NCBI GenBank assembly: GCA_017623675.1
Contig: JAGAOO010000075.1
Coordinates: 47,633-111,632, forward strand
DNA from: Lachnospiraceae bacterium
Lineage (GTDB): Bacteria; Bacillota; Clostridia; Lachnospirales; Lachnospiraceae
Reading direction: 5' to 3'
DNA: 64,000 bases
Of the stretch, positions 42,463 through 51,627 are shown piece by piece. Within the stretch, counting starts at the first letter, position 1. Each line of letters starts with the position of its first letter. A program made the translations under genes and the position numbers. Under the pieces are notes generated by a model. That model ran no database searches, had not been told where the DNA came from, and saw only the letters and a program-made list of their open reading frames with translations.

Positions 42463-42849
42463 TTAATTTCCTTTCCCAAGATTCATAACAATAATGCCGG
42501 CAAATATAATTACCATTCCAACCAACTGCCAAACAGAAACCTTTTCTTTCAGTACAATTATACTCAATACCCCCACCAGTACATAAATAAGACCGGCTGA
42601 AAGTGGATAGTATATGTTCAAATTCATCCCTTTCATGACAATTAACGAAGTCAAAAAACTCAATACATACAAGCACATGCCAACAATCAAAAGCCAGCTG
42701 AATTGTAAGGAAAAACCAGAGCCATTTATCATCAATGAACTATTACGATTCAATCCTAACTTTATTAAAGTTAATCCTGTAGCCGATAAACACACATACA
42801 ATAACAATCCCAGTAACATAGAAACCATTTTCCTTTCCTTCTTTTCCAT
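42463..42849 (-). CDS. Small four-helix SMR/EamA-type membrane transporter
   Basis: 128 residues from the ATG at 42849, with AGAGG 7 nt upstream and the preceding stop codon only 2 nt away. Four hydrophobic segments; the last pair, YYPLSAGLIYVLVGVLSIIV and QLVGMVIIFAGIIVMNLG, is the typical SMR/EamA half-unit ending. ArnE/ArnF-type members of this group flip lipid-linked amino sugars, and a gene in the middle of a sugar operon fits that role better than drug efflux. It would need to form a homodimer, as no partner is present. Confidence 0.75.
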   Translation of the reverse strand: MEKKERKMVSMLLGLLLYVCLSATGLTLIKLGLNRNSSLMINGSGFSLQFSWLLIVGMCLYVLSFLTSLIVMKGMNLNIYYPLSAGLIYVLVGVLSIIVLKEKVSVWQLVGMVIIFAGIIVMNLGKGN

Positions 42850-42851
42850 AT

Positions 42852-43844
42852 CTAAGCCTCTATCGTTTTTCCCAATTCTCTTTGTGCCCACTCCAACACC
42901 TTCATTACTCTTAAGCATTGATCCGGCCCAGACCTTGATTGTTCACCTGTCATGCAGCAGTTTTCAAAGAACTCCAGACTGTTCTGTAAAGAATCTTCAA
43001 ACTTGATATCAGGTATATAAATGTCTCCTGTTCTTTGCTGGAATTCATATTCACCATATTCTTCACCATGTACAACTTCTATTCCTGAATTATAAACTTT
43101 TACTTTTTCTTCCTTCATATCATCAAATATTACCATCTTCTTAGTTCCGGCTATCATTGTTTGACGAACCTTAATAGGAGATACCCACGAGGATTTCAAA
43201 TGTGAAATAAACCCATCATATTTCATGGTTAAATATGTTAGTGTTTCCTGCTTACCAAATGGGGTCTCTCCAAATGCAGAGAGTGCATATGGTTCCTTAC
43301 CACCAGATATCCAGTCTATAACAGCAACATCATGAACCGCCAAATCCATTAATGCATTTACATCTTTCCTAATTGGTCCTAGATTTAATTTTGATACATC
43401 AAAGTAGTAAATTTCTCCCAACTCATCATTATCAATCATCTTCTTTATGTAACGATAATATGGGTTGTACAACATAATATGATCACAATGCATGATGACA
43501 TTTTTTTCCTTTGCTTTTGCAATGAGTTTCAATGTTCGTTCAACCGTCGTAGCAATTGGTTTTTCCATAAAAACATGTTTTCCCATATCCATCGCTTTCA
43601 TACCGATTTCAAACGTATTAACTGTTTGTGTTGCAATTACAAAAGCATCTATCTCCGAGTTATCTAAAAAATTTTCATAATTGTCACTAATTATTACAGA
43701 ATCCGGAAGTGCTTCCCTAGCTCTTTCTGCTCTGTCTGGTAAAATTTCACATAGTGCTTTTAATTCAAACTTTTTAGAATTCATTATTTTTTTTGATATA
43801 TTTGCACCCCAATAACCATATCCCACTTGAACAACTCTTAGCAT
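42852..43844 (-). CDS. Gfo/Idh/MocA oxidoreductase, WlbA/WbpB-like
   Basis: 330 residues from the ATG at 43844, preceded by AGGTGA; a GTG three codons earlier is possible. RVVQVGYGYWGANISKKI is the NAD site (GYGYWG is common in WlbA-type enzymes), HVFMEKPIATTVERTLKLI carries the EKP motif, and MDLAVHDVAVIDWISGG the catalytic His. First gene of the operon. WlbA oxidises C3 of UDP-GlcNAc-uronic acid and is normally followed by the aminotransferase and acetyltransferase, as found here. The UDP-GlcNAc 6-dehydrogenase that would make its substrate is not in the window. Confidence 0.82.
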   Translation of the reverse strand: MLRVVQVGYGYWGANISKKIMNSKKFELKALCEILPDRAERAREALPDSVIISDNYENFLDNSEIDAFVIATQTVNTFEIGMKAMDMGKHVFMEKPIATTVERTLKLIAKAKEKNVIMHCDHIMLYNPYYRYIKKMIDNDELGEIYYFDVSKLNLGPIRKDVNALMDLAVHDVAVIDWISGGKEPYALSAFGETPFGKQETLTYLTMKYDGFISHLKSSWVSPIKVRQTMIAGTKKMVIFDDMKEEKVKVYNSGIEVVHGEEYGEYEFQQRTGDIYIPDIKFEDSLQNSLEFFENCCMTGEQSRSGPDQCLRVMKVLEWAQRELGKTIEA

Positions 43845-43927
43845 TTTCTTCACCTATCATATCACAATATGTGTATGTCCCTTTTGATTTTTATCATATA
43901 TAAATATTTTACATTTATAACTATATG

Positions 43928-43956
43928 ATTTTATCACATTTTCTAATATTTTTCAA
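43928..43956 (-). promoter_or_regulatory. Promoter of the glycan operon
   Basis: TTGAAA and TAAAAT with a 17-nt spacer on the minus strand; leader about 75 nt. Divergent from the operator-controlled promoter at 44018-44047. Confidence 0.65.
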
Positions 43957-44014
43957 TTCCTCTTTCTTTGAAGTTTTACGTTTTCATCGGCAATCACTTT
44001 TATATTTCTCACTT

Positions 44015-44047
44015 ATCTTGACATTGTCAAGATAACGGATTTATGCT
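44015..44047 (+). promoter_or_regulatory. Promoter with palindromic operator for the GT-C-like gene
   Basis: ATCTTGACA-T-TGTCAAGAT (44015-44033) is a perfect 9-bp inverted repeat that contains the -35 TTGACA (44018-44023). TATGCT follows after 18 nt (44042-44047). A dimeric repressor bound here would block polymerase. Confidence 0.65.
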
Positions 44048-44085
44048 ATTCTCTGTATGTATCAAGAAATTAGGAGGGTTGTTTT

Positions 44086-46185
44086 TTGAAAGATCAATCA
44101 TTATCAACATCAACAAATACAATTGAATCAACAAGTATTTCAGAACCAATTCAGACTGATAAACAAACATCAAATGCAATATACTTTTTGTTTGGCAGCC
44201 TGATTGGTCTAGCACTTTACATACTACTATATGGTGTAAGCCGTTTGGATGTAAGCAATACCAATTATATTTTCAGTCGTTGCAATGACATCGTCAATCA
44301 CTATCTTGGATGGTGCTTTTTTCGTAATGGCGATTGGCAGTTTCCAATTGGTCTAACAGACCAAATGTATTATCCGAATAGTATATCTGTTCTATTTGCC
44401 GATTCTATTCCTATTTTTGCTATATTCTTTAAACTTTTTCGCTCCATACTTCCTGAAACCTTTCAGTATATAGGATTATATGGCTTGCTGTGTTTTGTTT
44501 TACAAGGTGGTATGGGAAGTTTAATAACCAGACGCTTTACCTCCTCTAAATTCATTTGTATTCTTTGCAGTATAATATTTACATTAACCCCGGTTATGTT
44601 ATTCCGTGTATATTGGCATACTGCATTAGCCAGTCATTTTCTCATACTTTACGCACTATATTTATGGCTTTGTGCCAAAGACTTAACCTGGGAAAAAGCA
44701 ATCATCCACTGGAATATACTTGCTTTCTTATGTGGTGGTATTCATTTATACTTTTTCCCTATGATTGGCATCATTTTAATTGCTTTTTGCATTCGTATTC
44801 GATTGGAAAAAAATTGTCCGATATGGAAATGCTTACTACTAATCATTAATTTTTGTCTTACCGGTGCTTTTACAGTTTGGATTATTGGCGGGTTTTATGG
44901 AGGTATGGGGTTATCTTCCGTTGGTTTCGGATATTTTAATTCAAATTTAAATACACTAATTAATAATATTGGTACCGGAAAGCTTCTGCCTAATCTGTCC
45001 CTTGGAACAGGTGGACAATATGAAGGTTATGGATATTTAGGTGCAGGTGTCTTGTTCCTTCTTGTCATCAGCTTAGTCTTAGGTATTATTAACAGAAAAG
45101 AATTATTTTCTATGATAAAAGAAAATAAAGCTATTCTTATTTCCAGCCTATGGATTATGATTATTGCCTTGATTATTGCAGTAGGAAATACAATTTGCTT
45201 AAATTCCCACACCTTATTAAGTTTTGAGTTACCAGACAAGCTCCTTAACATTCTGAATATGTTTCGTGCTTCTGGTCGCTTTATCTGGCTAATTGATTAT
45301 GTGTTAACCATTTATGCTGTCAAGCTTACCTGTGTGTTAATCAAACAACAGAAATTACAGTTACTCGCTTTTCTATGTAGTTGCATTCTACTTATGATTG
45401 ACATGAGTGGCTATTACTATAATTTTCAAGATGAGCCATTTGATATGAAGTGGACTTCAGCCAAATATGAAAACTTAGCCAAGCAATTTGATTCAATACA
45501 TATTCTTGGTTATTTAGACAATCTTGAATTATATTATGTTGCTAATTTTGCAGCAACACACAATCTCTCAATTACACAGTTTGCAGCAAGCAGAGTTCAG
45601 GACAGTATGGTCACTCGTTACATTGTAGCTGATAACGAAGTATTAAAGCAAAACAAAGCAGATTCTTCTGTGTTATATATTTTTGATAATACCTTCTACT
45701 CAACTGATTATAACTTACACTTATATAATCTGGATGGTATTATAGTTGGTTCTTCTAACCCAATTGACGGTTTTGAGGAAGAACAATTTTCCCTCAATAC
45801 AAATAAATATTTCTTTGCAGGAAATTCAGCAGCAGTGCTAACCATATCTGCCGACCAGACAAACTTTGATGAAAACCAAACATATTCTCAAGTTGTTGGA
45901 GTGATTTATCCTGCCTCCATACTTTCAATTACAAGTATGGATTTCTTGTCTAATGGTGACTACACAATCTCATTGACAGGCTACAATATAGACATGTTAT
46001 CGTTTTCGCTGATTAATCAGAGCACAGGAGAAGACATACCTATCTCAGTGACAACAAATGAAAATCAACAGATATTACAATTTTATCTTAGTTGTGACAA
46101 TCCAGATTTGACACTGTCAATACGCAATAATTCTACTGATAACAACGCACTTGTCGTCAACATGGATTATATCAAATTAGACTAG
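44086..46185 (+). CDS. GT-C-like polytopic membrane protein (resembles DUF6311)
   Basis: 699 residues from a TTG start, 8 nt after AGGAGG. A polar N-terminus of about 30 residues is followed by around twelve membrane segments and a C-terminal extracellular domain of about 250 residues. NDIVNHYLGWCFFRNGDWQFPIGLTDQM is the conserved first loop with acidic residues, in the position where GT-C glycosyltransferases bind lipid-linked sugar. The wording matches proteins annotated DUF6311 as far as I recall. It probably transfers a lipid-phosphate sugar to a surface polymer or protein. It is monocistronic, divergent from the glycan operon, and has a palindromic operator on its promoter. Confidence 0.7.
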   Translation: MKDQSLSTSTNTIESTSISEPIQTDKQTSNAIYFLFGSLIGLALYILLYGVSRLDVSNTNYIFSRCNDIVNHYLGWCFFRNGDWQFPIGLTDQMYYPNSISVLFADSIPIFAIFFKLFRSILPETFQYIGLYGLLCFVLQGGMGSLITRRFTSSKFICILCSIIFTLTPVMLFRVYWHTALASHFLILYALYLWLCAKDLTWEKAIIHWNILAFLCGGIHLYFFPMIGIILIAFCIRIRLEKNCPIWKCLLLIINFCLTGAFTVWIIGGFYGGMGLSSVGFGYFNSNLNTLINNIGTGKLLPNLSLGTGGQYEGYGYLGAGVLFLLVISLVLGIINRKELFSMIKENKAILISSLWIMIIALIIAVGNTICLNSHTLLSFELPDKLLNILNMFRASGRFIWLIDYVLTIYAVKLTCVLIKQQKLQLLAFLCSCILLMIDMSGYYYNFQDEPFDMKWTSAKYENLAKQFDSIHILGYLDNLELYYVANFAATHNLSITQFAASRVQDSMVTRYIVADNEVLKQNKADSSVLYIFDNTFYSTDYNLHLYNLDGIIVGSSNPIDGFEEEQFSLNTNKYFFAGNSAAVLTISADQTNFDENQTYSQVVGVIYPASILSITSMDFLSNGDYTISLTGYNIDMLSFSLINQSTGEDIPISVTTNENQQILQFYLSCDNPDLTLSIRNNSTDNNALVVNMDYIKLD

Positions 46186-46205
46186 TATTTTTTGAAATAA
46201 ATTAC

Positions 46206-46250
46206 GCCCTTCTAAGCAATAGATAACAAATCTGTATCACTTAGAAGGGC
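46206..46250. terminator. Terminator between convergent GT-C-like and YfhO-like genes
   Basis: GCCCTTCTAAG (46206-46216) and CTTAGAAGGGC (46240-46250) pair perfectly over 11 bp with a 23-nt loop. U tracts are weak on both sides. Confidence 0.6.
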
Positions 46251-46257
46251 ATATGAC

Positions 46258-49014
46258 TTATTCTAACACCGATTCCTTTTCATCTATATTTCCCTTGTCT
46301 TCTATTCTCCTCTTCCTTTTTTCATTGACGATTCCCAAAATAAAAAATGTGATTCCTATACACGTTAAAATAATCCCTAATGCAAATCCTCTCTGCTTAT
46401 ATCTAAATTCTACAACATGTTCTCCCTTTGGCAATTCAACACTTACAAAAGATTCTTGCCATAGAGGTAGTATCTCTGCTTCTTCTCCATCCACATATAC
46501 GTGCCAGCTTTTATCATATGGTATACTTGTAAATAAAATACCGTCTTCTGTGAAATCAACGGTTCCCTGTATTTCACTGGAAGAATAATTTGTAACCTGT
46601 AATTGCTGTTCTGACAACTCTTGGTAAGCTTTTCTCCACTGGTTTTCATTATAACGATAAACCATCATGTTGCAGGCCTCATATGCAGATTCTTCACTTT
46701 CAAATGCATCTTCCTTAAGACTTCTATATATTGAGAATGTTTCTCCTTTTTCTAAATAACCGGTTGCCATTAAAATACAGCCATATTGGCAAAAGTATTC
46801 CCCATCTTCTGGTGCTACATATTTTATTTCAACATATGAACTTTCATTCTTATTCCATTCTGTATCTGGAATACTTATCAGTACTCCCTCCTGTTCCAAA
46901 TCAAATCCCTGATTCTCACAAACCGTCATATCTCTGGCAATCAATACATTATCACCCATTACTGCTGCCATACAATTATATGCATTGACTTCACTTGCTT
47001 GAATACTCATTTTTTCAAACACATTTGTCCCGTCACTGATACCTTCAATCCACTTATTAATCAATGCACATCTATCATAGCCCAAATCAGAATAAGTTCC
47101 AAAATCTTCTTCAAATATTTCTTTGCTCTCCTCATCAATTCTATAACCAATTGACAAAACTGACGGATTCTCATACAAGATAAAACCATCATTCTCTGTC
47201 ACAACCGGATACCGTCCATAAGGATTAATCACCCCAGTAAACACATCATCTATCATACTTCTACTAAATGCGATATGCTGATCCACAAAAATATACTGGA
47301 TATTCAACAGGGACATTGTAGGCTCTGTAAATTCAGTACTACGAATATTATTTTTGGCAGCATATATTCCCATAGAATCCAAGAATTCACCAATATTTCC
47401 TATAGAACTAGCAAATACTGTCACCCCATTATAATCAAAAAGCATACCACTATTCAGATTAGAAACCGTATCATTTAGTCCTAGCACTCTAGAAAAACCA
47501 TTTACCTCTTCAAATTCCATATCATCAAAAAATTCTTCGGTTTCAGCTTCTCTTTGTGCTACCCCATCTAATGTAAGTGATGCATTTCTGAAAATTGTAA
47601 TATAGGAAAAATTCAAACACAATTCAACACAACCAATAATTGCCAGAATCCTTGCCTCTTTTCCCTTTAACAAAGGTAGCATAATCATGCCAACCATATA
47701 AAACATAAATATCATAATGCTAAAATAATAGGTAAACTGATATTTAATGACTTCTGCAAATGCAAAAGTACACAATGTAATAATTGTCCAACCAATACCA
47801 ACGAAACAGCCCTTTAGAATTGACATATTTTCAAATTGAGCCTCTTCCATAGAAGACCATGCTTCATATGCAAGAATAATGCAAAACAGGATAAAAAACA
47901 GTGAAAACCGATTTGGATAACCAACCGGATAATGAAACAAATGCATAATATAATTTAAAACATTAGTATTAAATGCCAGCAAATATAACGCTACAACAAT
48001 CAATTTTCTGATTCGTGTACTGATTTTAAATTTTGGATTCAAAAAGTAAAACGTAGTAAGCATTAATGGCAACAATCCGTAATATAAGCTTACTTCACCA
48101 TAACTTTCTAATGTGCTTCCTGTTTCAATATAATTATTAAAAATAAAGAAATTCTTGATTATATCAAAAAAAGTTGTAAAAAATGTCACACTACTATTAT
48201 ATGCACTTGTTGTATAATCCTGTCCCATCATTTGGACAGCGGTAGGTATAAGAATAATTCCTGATGACAATACTGCCATAAATGAAATCAGAAATATACC
48301 TGCAGACTTTTTTACAAATGCCTTGAAACTATCAAATTCCAATGTCAGATAATATAATACAATAAACAGACAAAACAACCCTGCAAAATAATAGTTACAC
48401 AAAAATGCCAATGCCAGTGTAACAAAATACAACTTCCACCCCTTACCTGCAACATAATTCTCTAAGCCCAATAGAATCAGTGGAAAGAATATTGCACAGG
48501 TCAAAAAGTACCAAATATTCACATTTGATACTACATAAATACACAATGCATATGACATAGAGAACAATATATTCGCCAACTTATTCTTTTGCAACTTATT
48601 CTTTGGTCTGTGCGTCAAATAATACAACATAGAACAATTCATTGATACCAAGGTCAACATATATACAATTGTTCCCACTTGTAAAATCTTACTGGTAGGT
48701 ATTAATAAATAAATGAATAAAAATGGATTAATAATACCAAATGACAATAAGCTAAAAAAATTCGTTCCAAATCCCGCATGCCATGTATAAAACAAAGATT
48801 CACCACTAGCCAATTTGCTTTTAAACTCTGCTAAGAATTTCCATGACTGTGTAATATAGTCCCCATACATCATTACCGAATTACCAAACGGCCAAAAATG
48901 TTTAACTATTAACACAACTGTAAGGACAGCAATAATTAATAGACTGGATATCACATAGATATATATGCTATTCCACCATGTTCCAATTCTTTTTATTCCT
49001 CGTTTCTCTTCCAT
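46258..49014 (-). CDS. YfhO family membrane protein (GT-C superfamily)
   Basis: 918 residues with roughly thirteen membrane segments in the first 480 residues, then an extracellular domain and a final helix. MMYGDYITQSWKFLAEFKSK and FYTWHAGFGTNFFSLLSFGI are the YfhO loop motifs with the acidic GT-C site. FTSIPYDKSWHVYVDGEEAE and LPKGEHVVEFRYKQRGFALG near the C-terminus are the YfhO beta domain and last helix. In Bacillus and Listeria, YfhO glycosylates lipoteichoic acid from an undecaprenyl-phosphate sugar. Here it is 24 nt from mtaB at the 3' end of the heat-shock operon rather than with the glycan genes it faces. Confidence 0.85.
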   Translation of the reverse strand: MEEKRGIKRIGTWWNSIYIYVISSLLIIAVLTVVLIVKHFWPFGNSVMMYGDYITQSWKFLAEFKSKLASGESLFYTWHAGFGTNFFSLLSFGIINPFLFIYLLIPTSKILQVGTIVYMLTLVSMNCSMLYYLTHRPKNKLQKNKLANILFSMSYALCIYVVSNVNIWYFLTCAIFFPLILLGLENYVAGKGWKLYFVTLALAFLCNYYFAGLFCLFIVLYYLTLEFDSFKAFVKKSAGIFLISFMAVLSSGIILIPTAVQMMGQDYTTSAYNSSVTFFTTFFDIIKNFFIFNNYIETGSTLESYGEVSLYYGLLPLMLTTFYFLNPKFKISTRIRKLIVVALYLLAFNTNVLNYIMHLFHYPVGYPNRFSLFFILFCIILAYEAWSSMEEAQFENMSILKGCFVGIGWTIITLCTFAFAEVIKYQFTYYFSIMIFMFYMVGMIMLPLLKGKEARILAIIGCVELCLNFSYITIFRNASLTLDGVAQREAETEEFFDDMEFEEVNGFSRVLGLNDTVSNLNSGMLFDYNGVTVFASSIGNIGEFLDSMGIYAAKNNIRSTEFTEPTMSLLNIQYIFVDQHIAFSRSMIDDVFTGVINPYGRYPVVTENDGFILYENPSVLSIGYRIDEESKEIFEEDFGTYSDLGYDRCALINKWIEGISDGTNVFEKMSIQASEVNAYNCMAAVMGDNVLIARDMTVCENQGFDLEQEGVLISIPDTEWNKNESSYVEIKYVAPEDGEYFCQYGCILMATGYLEKGETFSIYRSLKEDAFESEESAYEACNMMVYRYNENQWRKAYQELSEQQLQVTNYSSSEIQGTVDFTEDGILFTSIPYDKSWHVYVDGEEAEILPLWQESFVSVELPKGEHVVEFRYKQRGFALGIILTCIGITFFILGIVNEKRKRRIEDKGNIDEKESVLE

Positions 49015-49038
49015 ACACTTCTCCTTGTTATATCTTCT

Positions 49039-50388
49039 TCATCCTATACATGTATACACCTGGTTTATGATTTCTTCATCCGCTTTCACTTCCACCTTCA
49101 TATATCGTTCTGTATGTCCAACATACCAGTTTTCACCATCTTTTTCAATCCTTTCCTCAATCAGTACCTGTAAGGATTCTCCTTTGAAGCTATCTTCATA
49201 TGCCTGCTTTTGCCTTGCAGTCATTGCAAGCAGGATGTCACTTCTTCGATTCTTTTCCTCTTCCGCCACCTGATTGGGCATAGTTTCAGCAACTGTTCCC
49301 CGCCGTTTAGAATACTTGAAAATATGCATTTCATATAAGTTCAGTTGTTCCAGATTCCTACAGGTAGTTTCAAACTCCTCCTGTGTTTCCCCCGGAAATC
49401 CTACAATAACATCTGTTGTCAACGCCGGACGGTCAAATGCCTTTCTCAGACGGTCACAGCTTTCCATATATTCTTCAATGGTATACTTCCGGTTCATCCG
49501 CTTCAATGTCTCATTGCAGGCACTCTGCAAGGAAAGATGAAAATGAGGACATACCTTTGGAAGTTTTTGTAATCCTGCCACGAATTCCTCTGTCATAATC
49601 CGTGGTTCCAAGGAACCCATGCGAATTCTCAAGATACCGTCTATCTCACTGATAGCCTGTAACAATTCTAGCAAAGCAGTTCCGTCTAATCGACTGCTGT
49701 TCACCTCATCATCCTTCCAATCCTTTCCGTAGGAGCTTAAATGGATTCCTGTCATCACGACTTCCTTACAACCTGCCTCTGCCAGTTTTTTGACTTCCTG
49801 AATAATCTCCTCCGGCTTTCTGCTTCGAATCCGCCCTCTGACATATGGAATAATACAATAGGAACAGAACTGGTTGCAGCCATCCTGAATCTTAATATAT
49901 GCCCTGGTATGCTCCGACATATGAGTAATATTTAAGTTTTCATATGCTTGCTTCTGATTGATATCTACCCACTGACAATTATAAACAGACTCATCTTGTT
50001 GTTCCTTCTGACGATTCTTCAGAAATTGCTCTAAAATTCCTACAATATCCTTCTTACGGTTATTGCCAACTACCAAATCCACAGATAAATCCTTGAGGAC
50101 TTCCTCCGGCATAGTCTGTACGTAACAGCCAACTGCCACAACAATTGCCTGAGGATTACACTTTTTCGCACGATGAAGCATCTGTCGTGATTTTCGTTCT
50201 GCCATGTTGGTAACAGAGCAGGTATTGACCAGATAGATATCTGCCTTCTGTTCAAAATCCACCAACTCTGCTCCTACATGCTCTAATAATTCACGCATAC
50301 CATCTGTTTCGTACTGATTGACTTTACATCCCAACGTCAGAGTTGCAATTCTTTTATTGTTCAATATAGATTTCGTCTTCTCTGACAT
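49039..50388 (-). CDS. mtaB: tRNA t6A37 methylthiotransferase MtaB
   Basis: 449 residues. Radical SAM methylthiotransferase with three parts: UPF0004 domain with Cys21, Cys57 and Cys88 (TLGCKVNQYETDG is MtaB-type wording), radical SAM cluster CNQFCSYC at 171-178, and a C-terminal TRAM domain. It converts t6A to ms2t6A at position 37 of tRNA-Lys. In Bacillus it is likewise downstream of the dnaK operon (yqeV). AAGGAG lies about 9 nt before the ATG. Confidence 0.92.
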   Translation of the reverse strand: MSEKTKSILNNKRIATLTLGCKVNQYETDGMRELLEHVGAELVDFEQKADIYLVNTCSVTNMAERKSRQMLHRAKKCNPQAIVVAVGCYVQTMPEEVLKDLSVDLVVGNNRKKDIVGILEQFLKNRQKEQQDESVYNCQWVDINQKQAYENLNITHMSEHTRAYIKIQDGCNQFCSYCIIPYVRGRIRSRKPEEIIQEVKKLAEAGCKEVVMTGIHLSSYGKDWKDDEVNSSRLDGTALLELLQAISEIDGILRIRMGSLEPRIMTEEFVAGLQKLPKVCPHFHLSLQSACNETLKRMNRKYTIEEYMESCDRLRKAFDRPALTTDVIVGFPGETQEEFETTCRNLEQLNLYEMHIFKYSKRRGTVAETMPNQVAEEEKNRRSDILLAMTARQKQAYEDSFKGESLQVLIEERIEKDGENWYVGHTERYMKVEVKADEEIINQVYTCIG

Positions 50389-50439
50389 TCGTATAATCTC
50401 CTTCTACCCGATATAGCCTCTGTCGAAACATATCTCCTT

Positions 50440-51621
50440 CTACCACAGATTCATAACCTCTTCATTGTCTATTGCCTGTTTCATCAAATCATCTATTTTA
50501 TCTGCCAACAATTTTTCTGACGCTTCAATATCAGCTAACTTCGGCTTCGTTACCGGATGCTTGGCTACGAATGTAGTACAGCAATCCTCATATGGAAGAA
50601 TAGAAGTCTCATAGGTGTTAATCTTTTCTGAAATATCCACAATTTCCTGCTTATCCATACCGATACAAGGTCGAAATACCGGATACGTGCAGACCGCATT
50701 CGTCACCTGTAAACTATATATTGTCTGACTGGCAACCTGACCGATACTTTCGCCTGTTATCAATGCCTGACAATCGTTCTTCTCTGCCAAAATCTGTGCA
50801 ATCCGCATCATGTACCGGCGCATGATAATCGTAATCTCATCCTCCGGACAATTATAGTAAATTGCCTCTTGAATATCTGTAAAATGCACAATGTGCAGCT
50901 TAATTGCACCGGAATACTTCGCTACTAATTTCGCCAAATCCACCACCTTCTGCTTTGCCTGTGGACTGGTATGTGGCGGTGCATCAAAATATACTGCTTC
51001 CAAATTTACTCCACGTTTGGATACCATATAGCCCGCAACCGGACTGTCAATTCCACCAGACAGTAAAAGCATAGCCTTACCATTGGTACCCACCGGCAGC
51101 CCACCCGGTCCCGGAATTTTCACGGAATAGATATAAATATTATCCCGCAATTCAATGTTTACCATAACTTCTGGCTTATGCACATCTACCTTTAATTCCG
51201 GAAAAGCATCTAATAATACAGCTCCACCTTCAATATTCACATCCATGGAACGCATTGGATATTCCTTATTAATTCTCCGGCAATTTACCTTGAAGGTAAA
51301 TGCTTTATCCTCATAGCTTTCATCAATGAACTGAACCAATTCCTTAGATAAATCCTCCCATGGCTGGTTCGGGACCACCAGCACCGGACAAATGCCCACG
51401 ATACCGAATACATGCTGCAAGGCATCTACTGCTTCATCAAAGTCATACTCTTCTGTACAATCCACAAAAATCCGTCCGTATTCCTTACGCACCAGAAACC
51501 GTCCATCAATCCGCTTCATGGCAGAACGAATATTCTTGCATAAGATATCTTCAAACACATATCGGTTCTTCCCCTTGGTTCCAATTTCTGCATATTTTAT
51601 TAAAAATGACTTATATTCCAT
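50440..51621 (-). CDS. thiI: tRNA 4-thiouridine synthase ThiI
   Basis: 393 residues. N-terminal ferredoxin-like and THUMP domains (FLIKYAEIGTKGKNRYVFED is the usual start), then a PP-loop AANH domain with LLSGGIDSPVAGYMVSKRG. There is no C-terminal rhodanese domain, as in Bacillus, so sulfur must come directly from a partner cysteine desulfurase. The gene for one ends 6 nt upstream. GAGG precedes the ATG. Confidence 0.95.
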   Translation of the reverse strand: MEYKSFLIKYAEIGTKGKNRYVFEDILCKNIRSAMKRIDGRFLVRKEYGRIFVDCTEEYDFDEAVDALQHVFGIVGICPVLVVPNQPWEDLSKELVQFIDESYEDKAFTFKVNCRRINKEYPMRSMDVNIEGGAVLLDAFPELKVDVHKPEVMVNIELRDNIYIYSVKIPGPGGLPVGTNGKAMLLLSGGIDSPVAGYMVSKRGVNLEAVYFDAPPHTSPQAKQKVVDLAKLVAKYSGAIKLHIVHFTDIQEAIYYNCPEDEITIIMRRYMMRIAQILAEKNDCQALITGESIGQVASQTIYSLQVTNAVCTYPVFRPCIGMDKQEIVDISEKINTYETSILPYEDCCTTFVAKHPVTKPKLADIEASEKLLADKIDDLMKQAIDNEEVMNLW

Positions 51622-51627
51622 CTTCTA

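Noticed and set aside
42463-42918. Longer start for the SMR-like transporter
   Set aside because: The extra 23 codons overlap the end of the oxidoreductase gene and have no RBS; the ATG at 42849 does.
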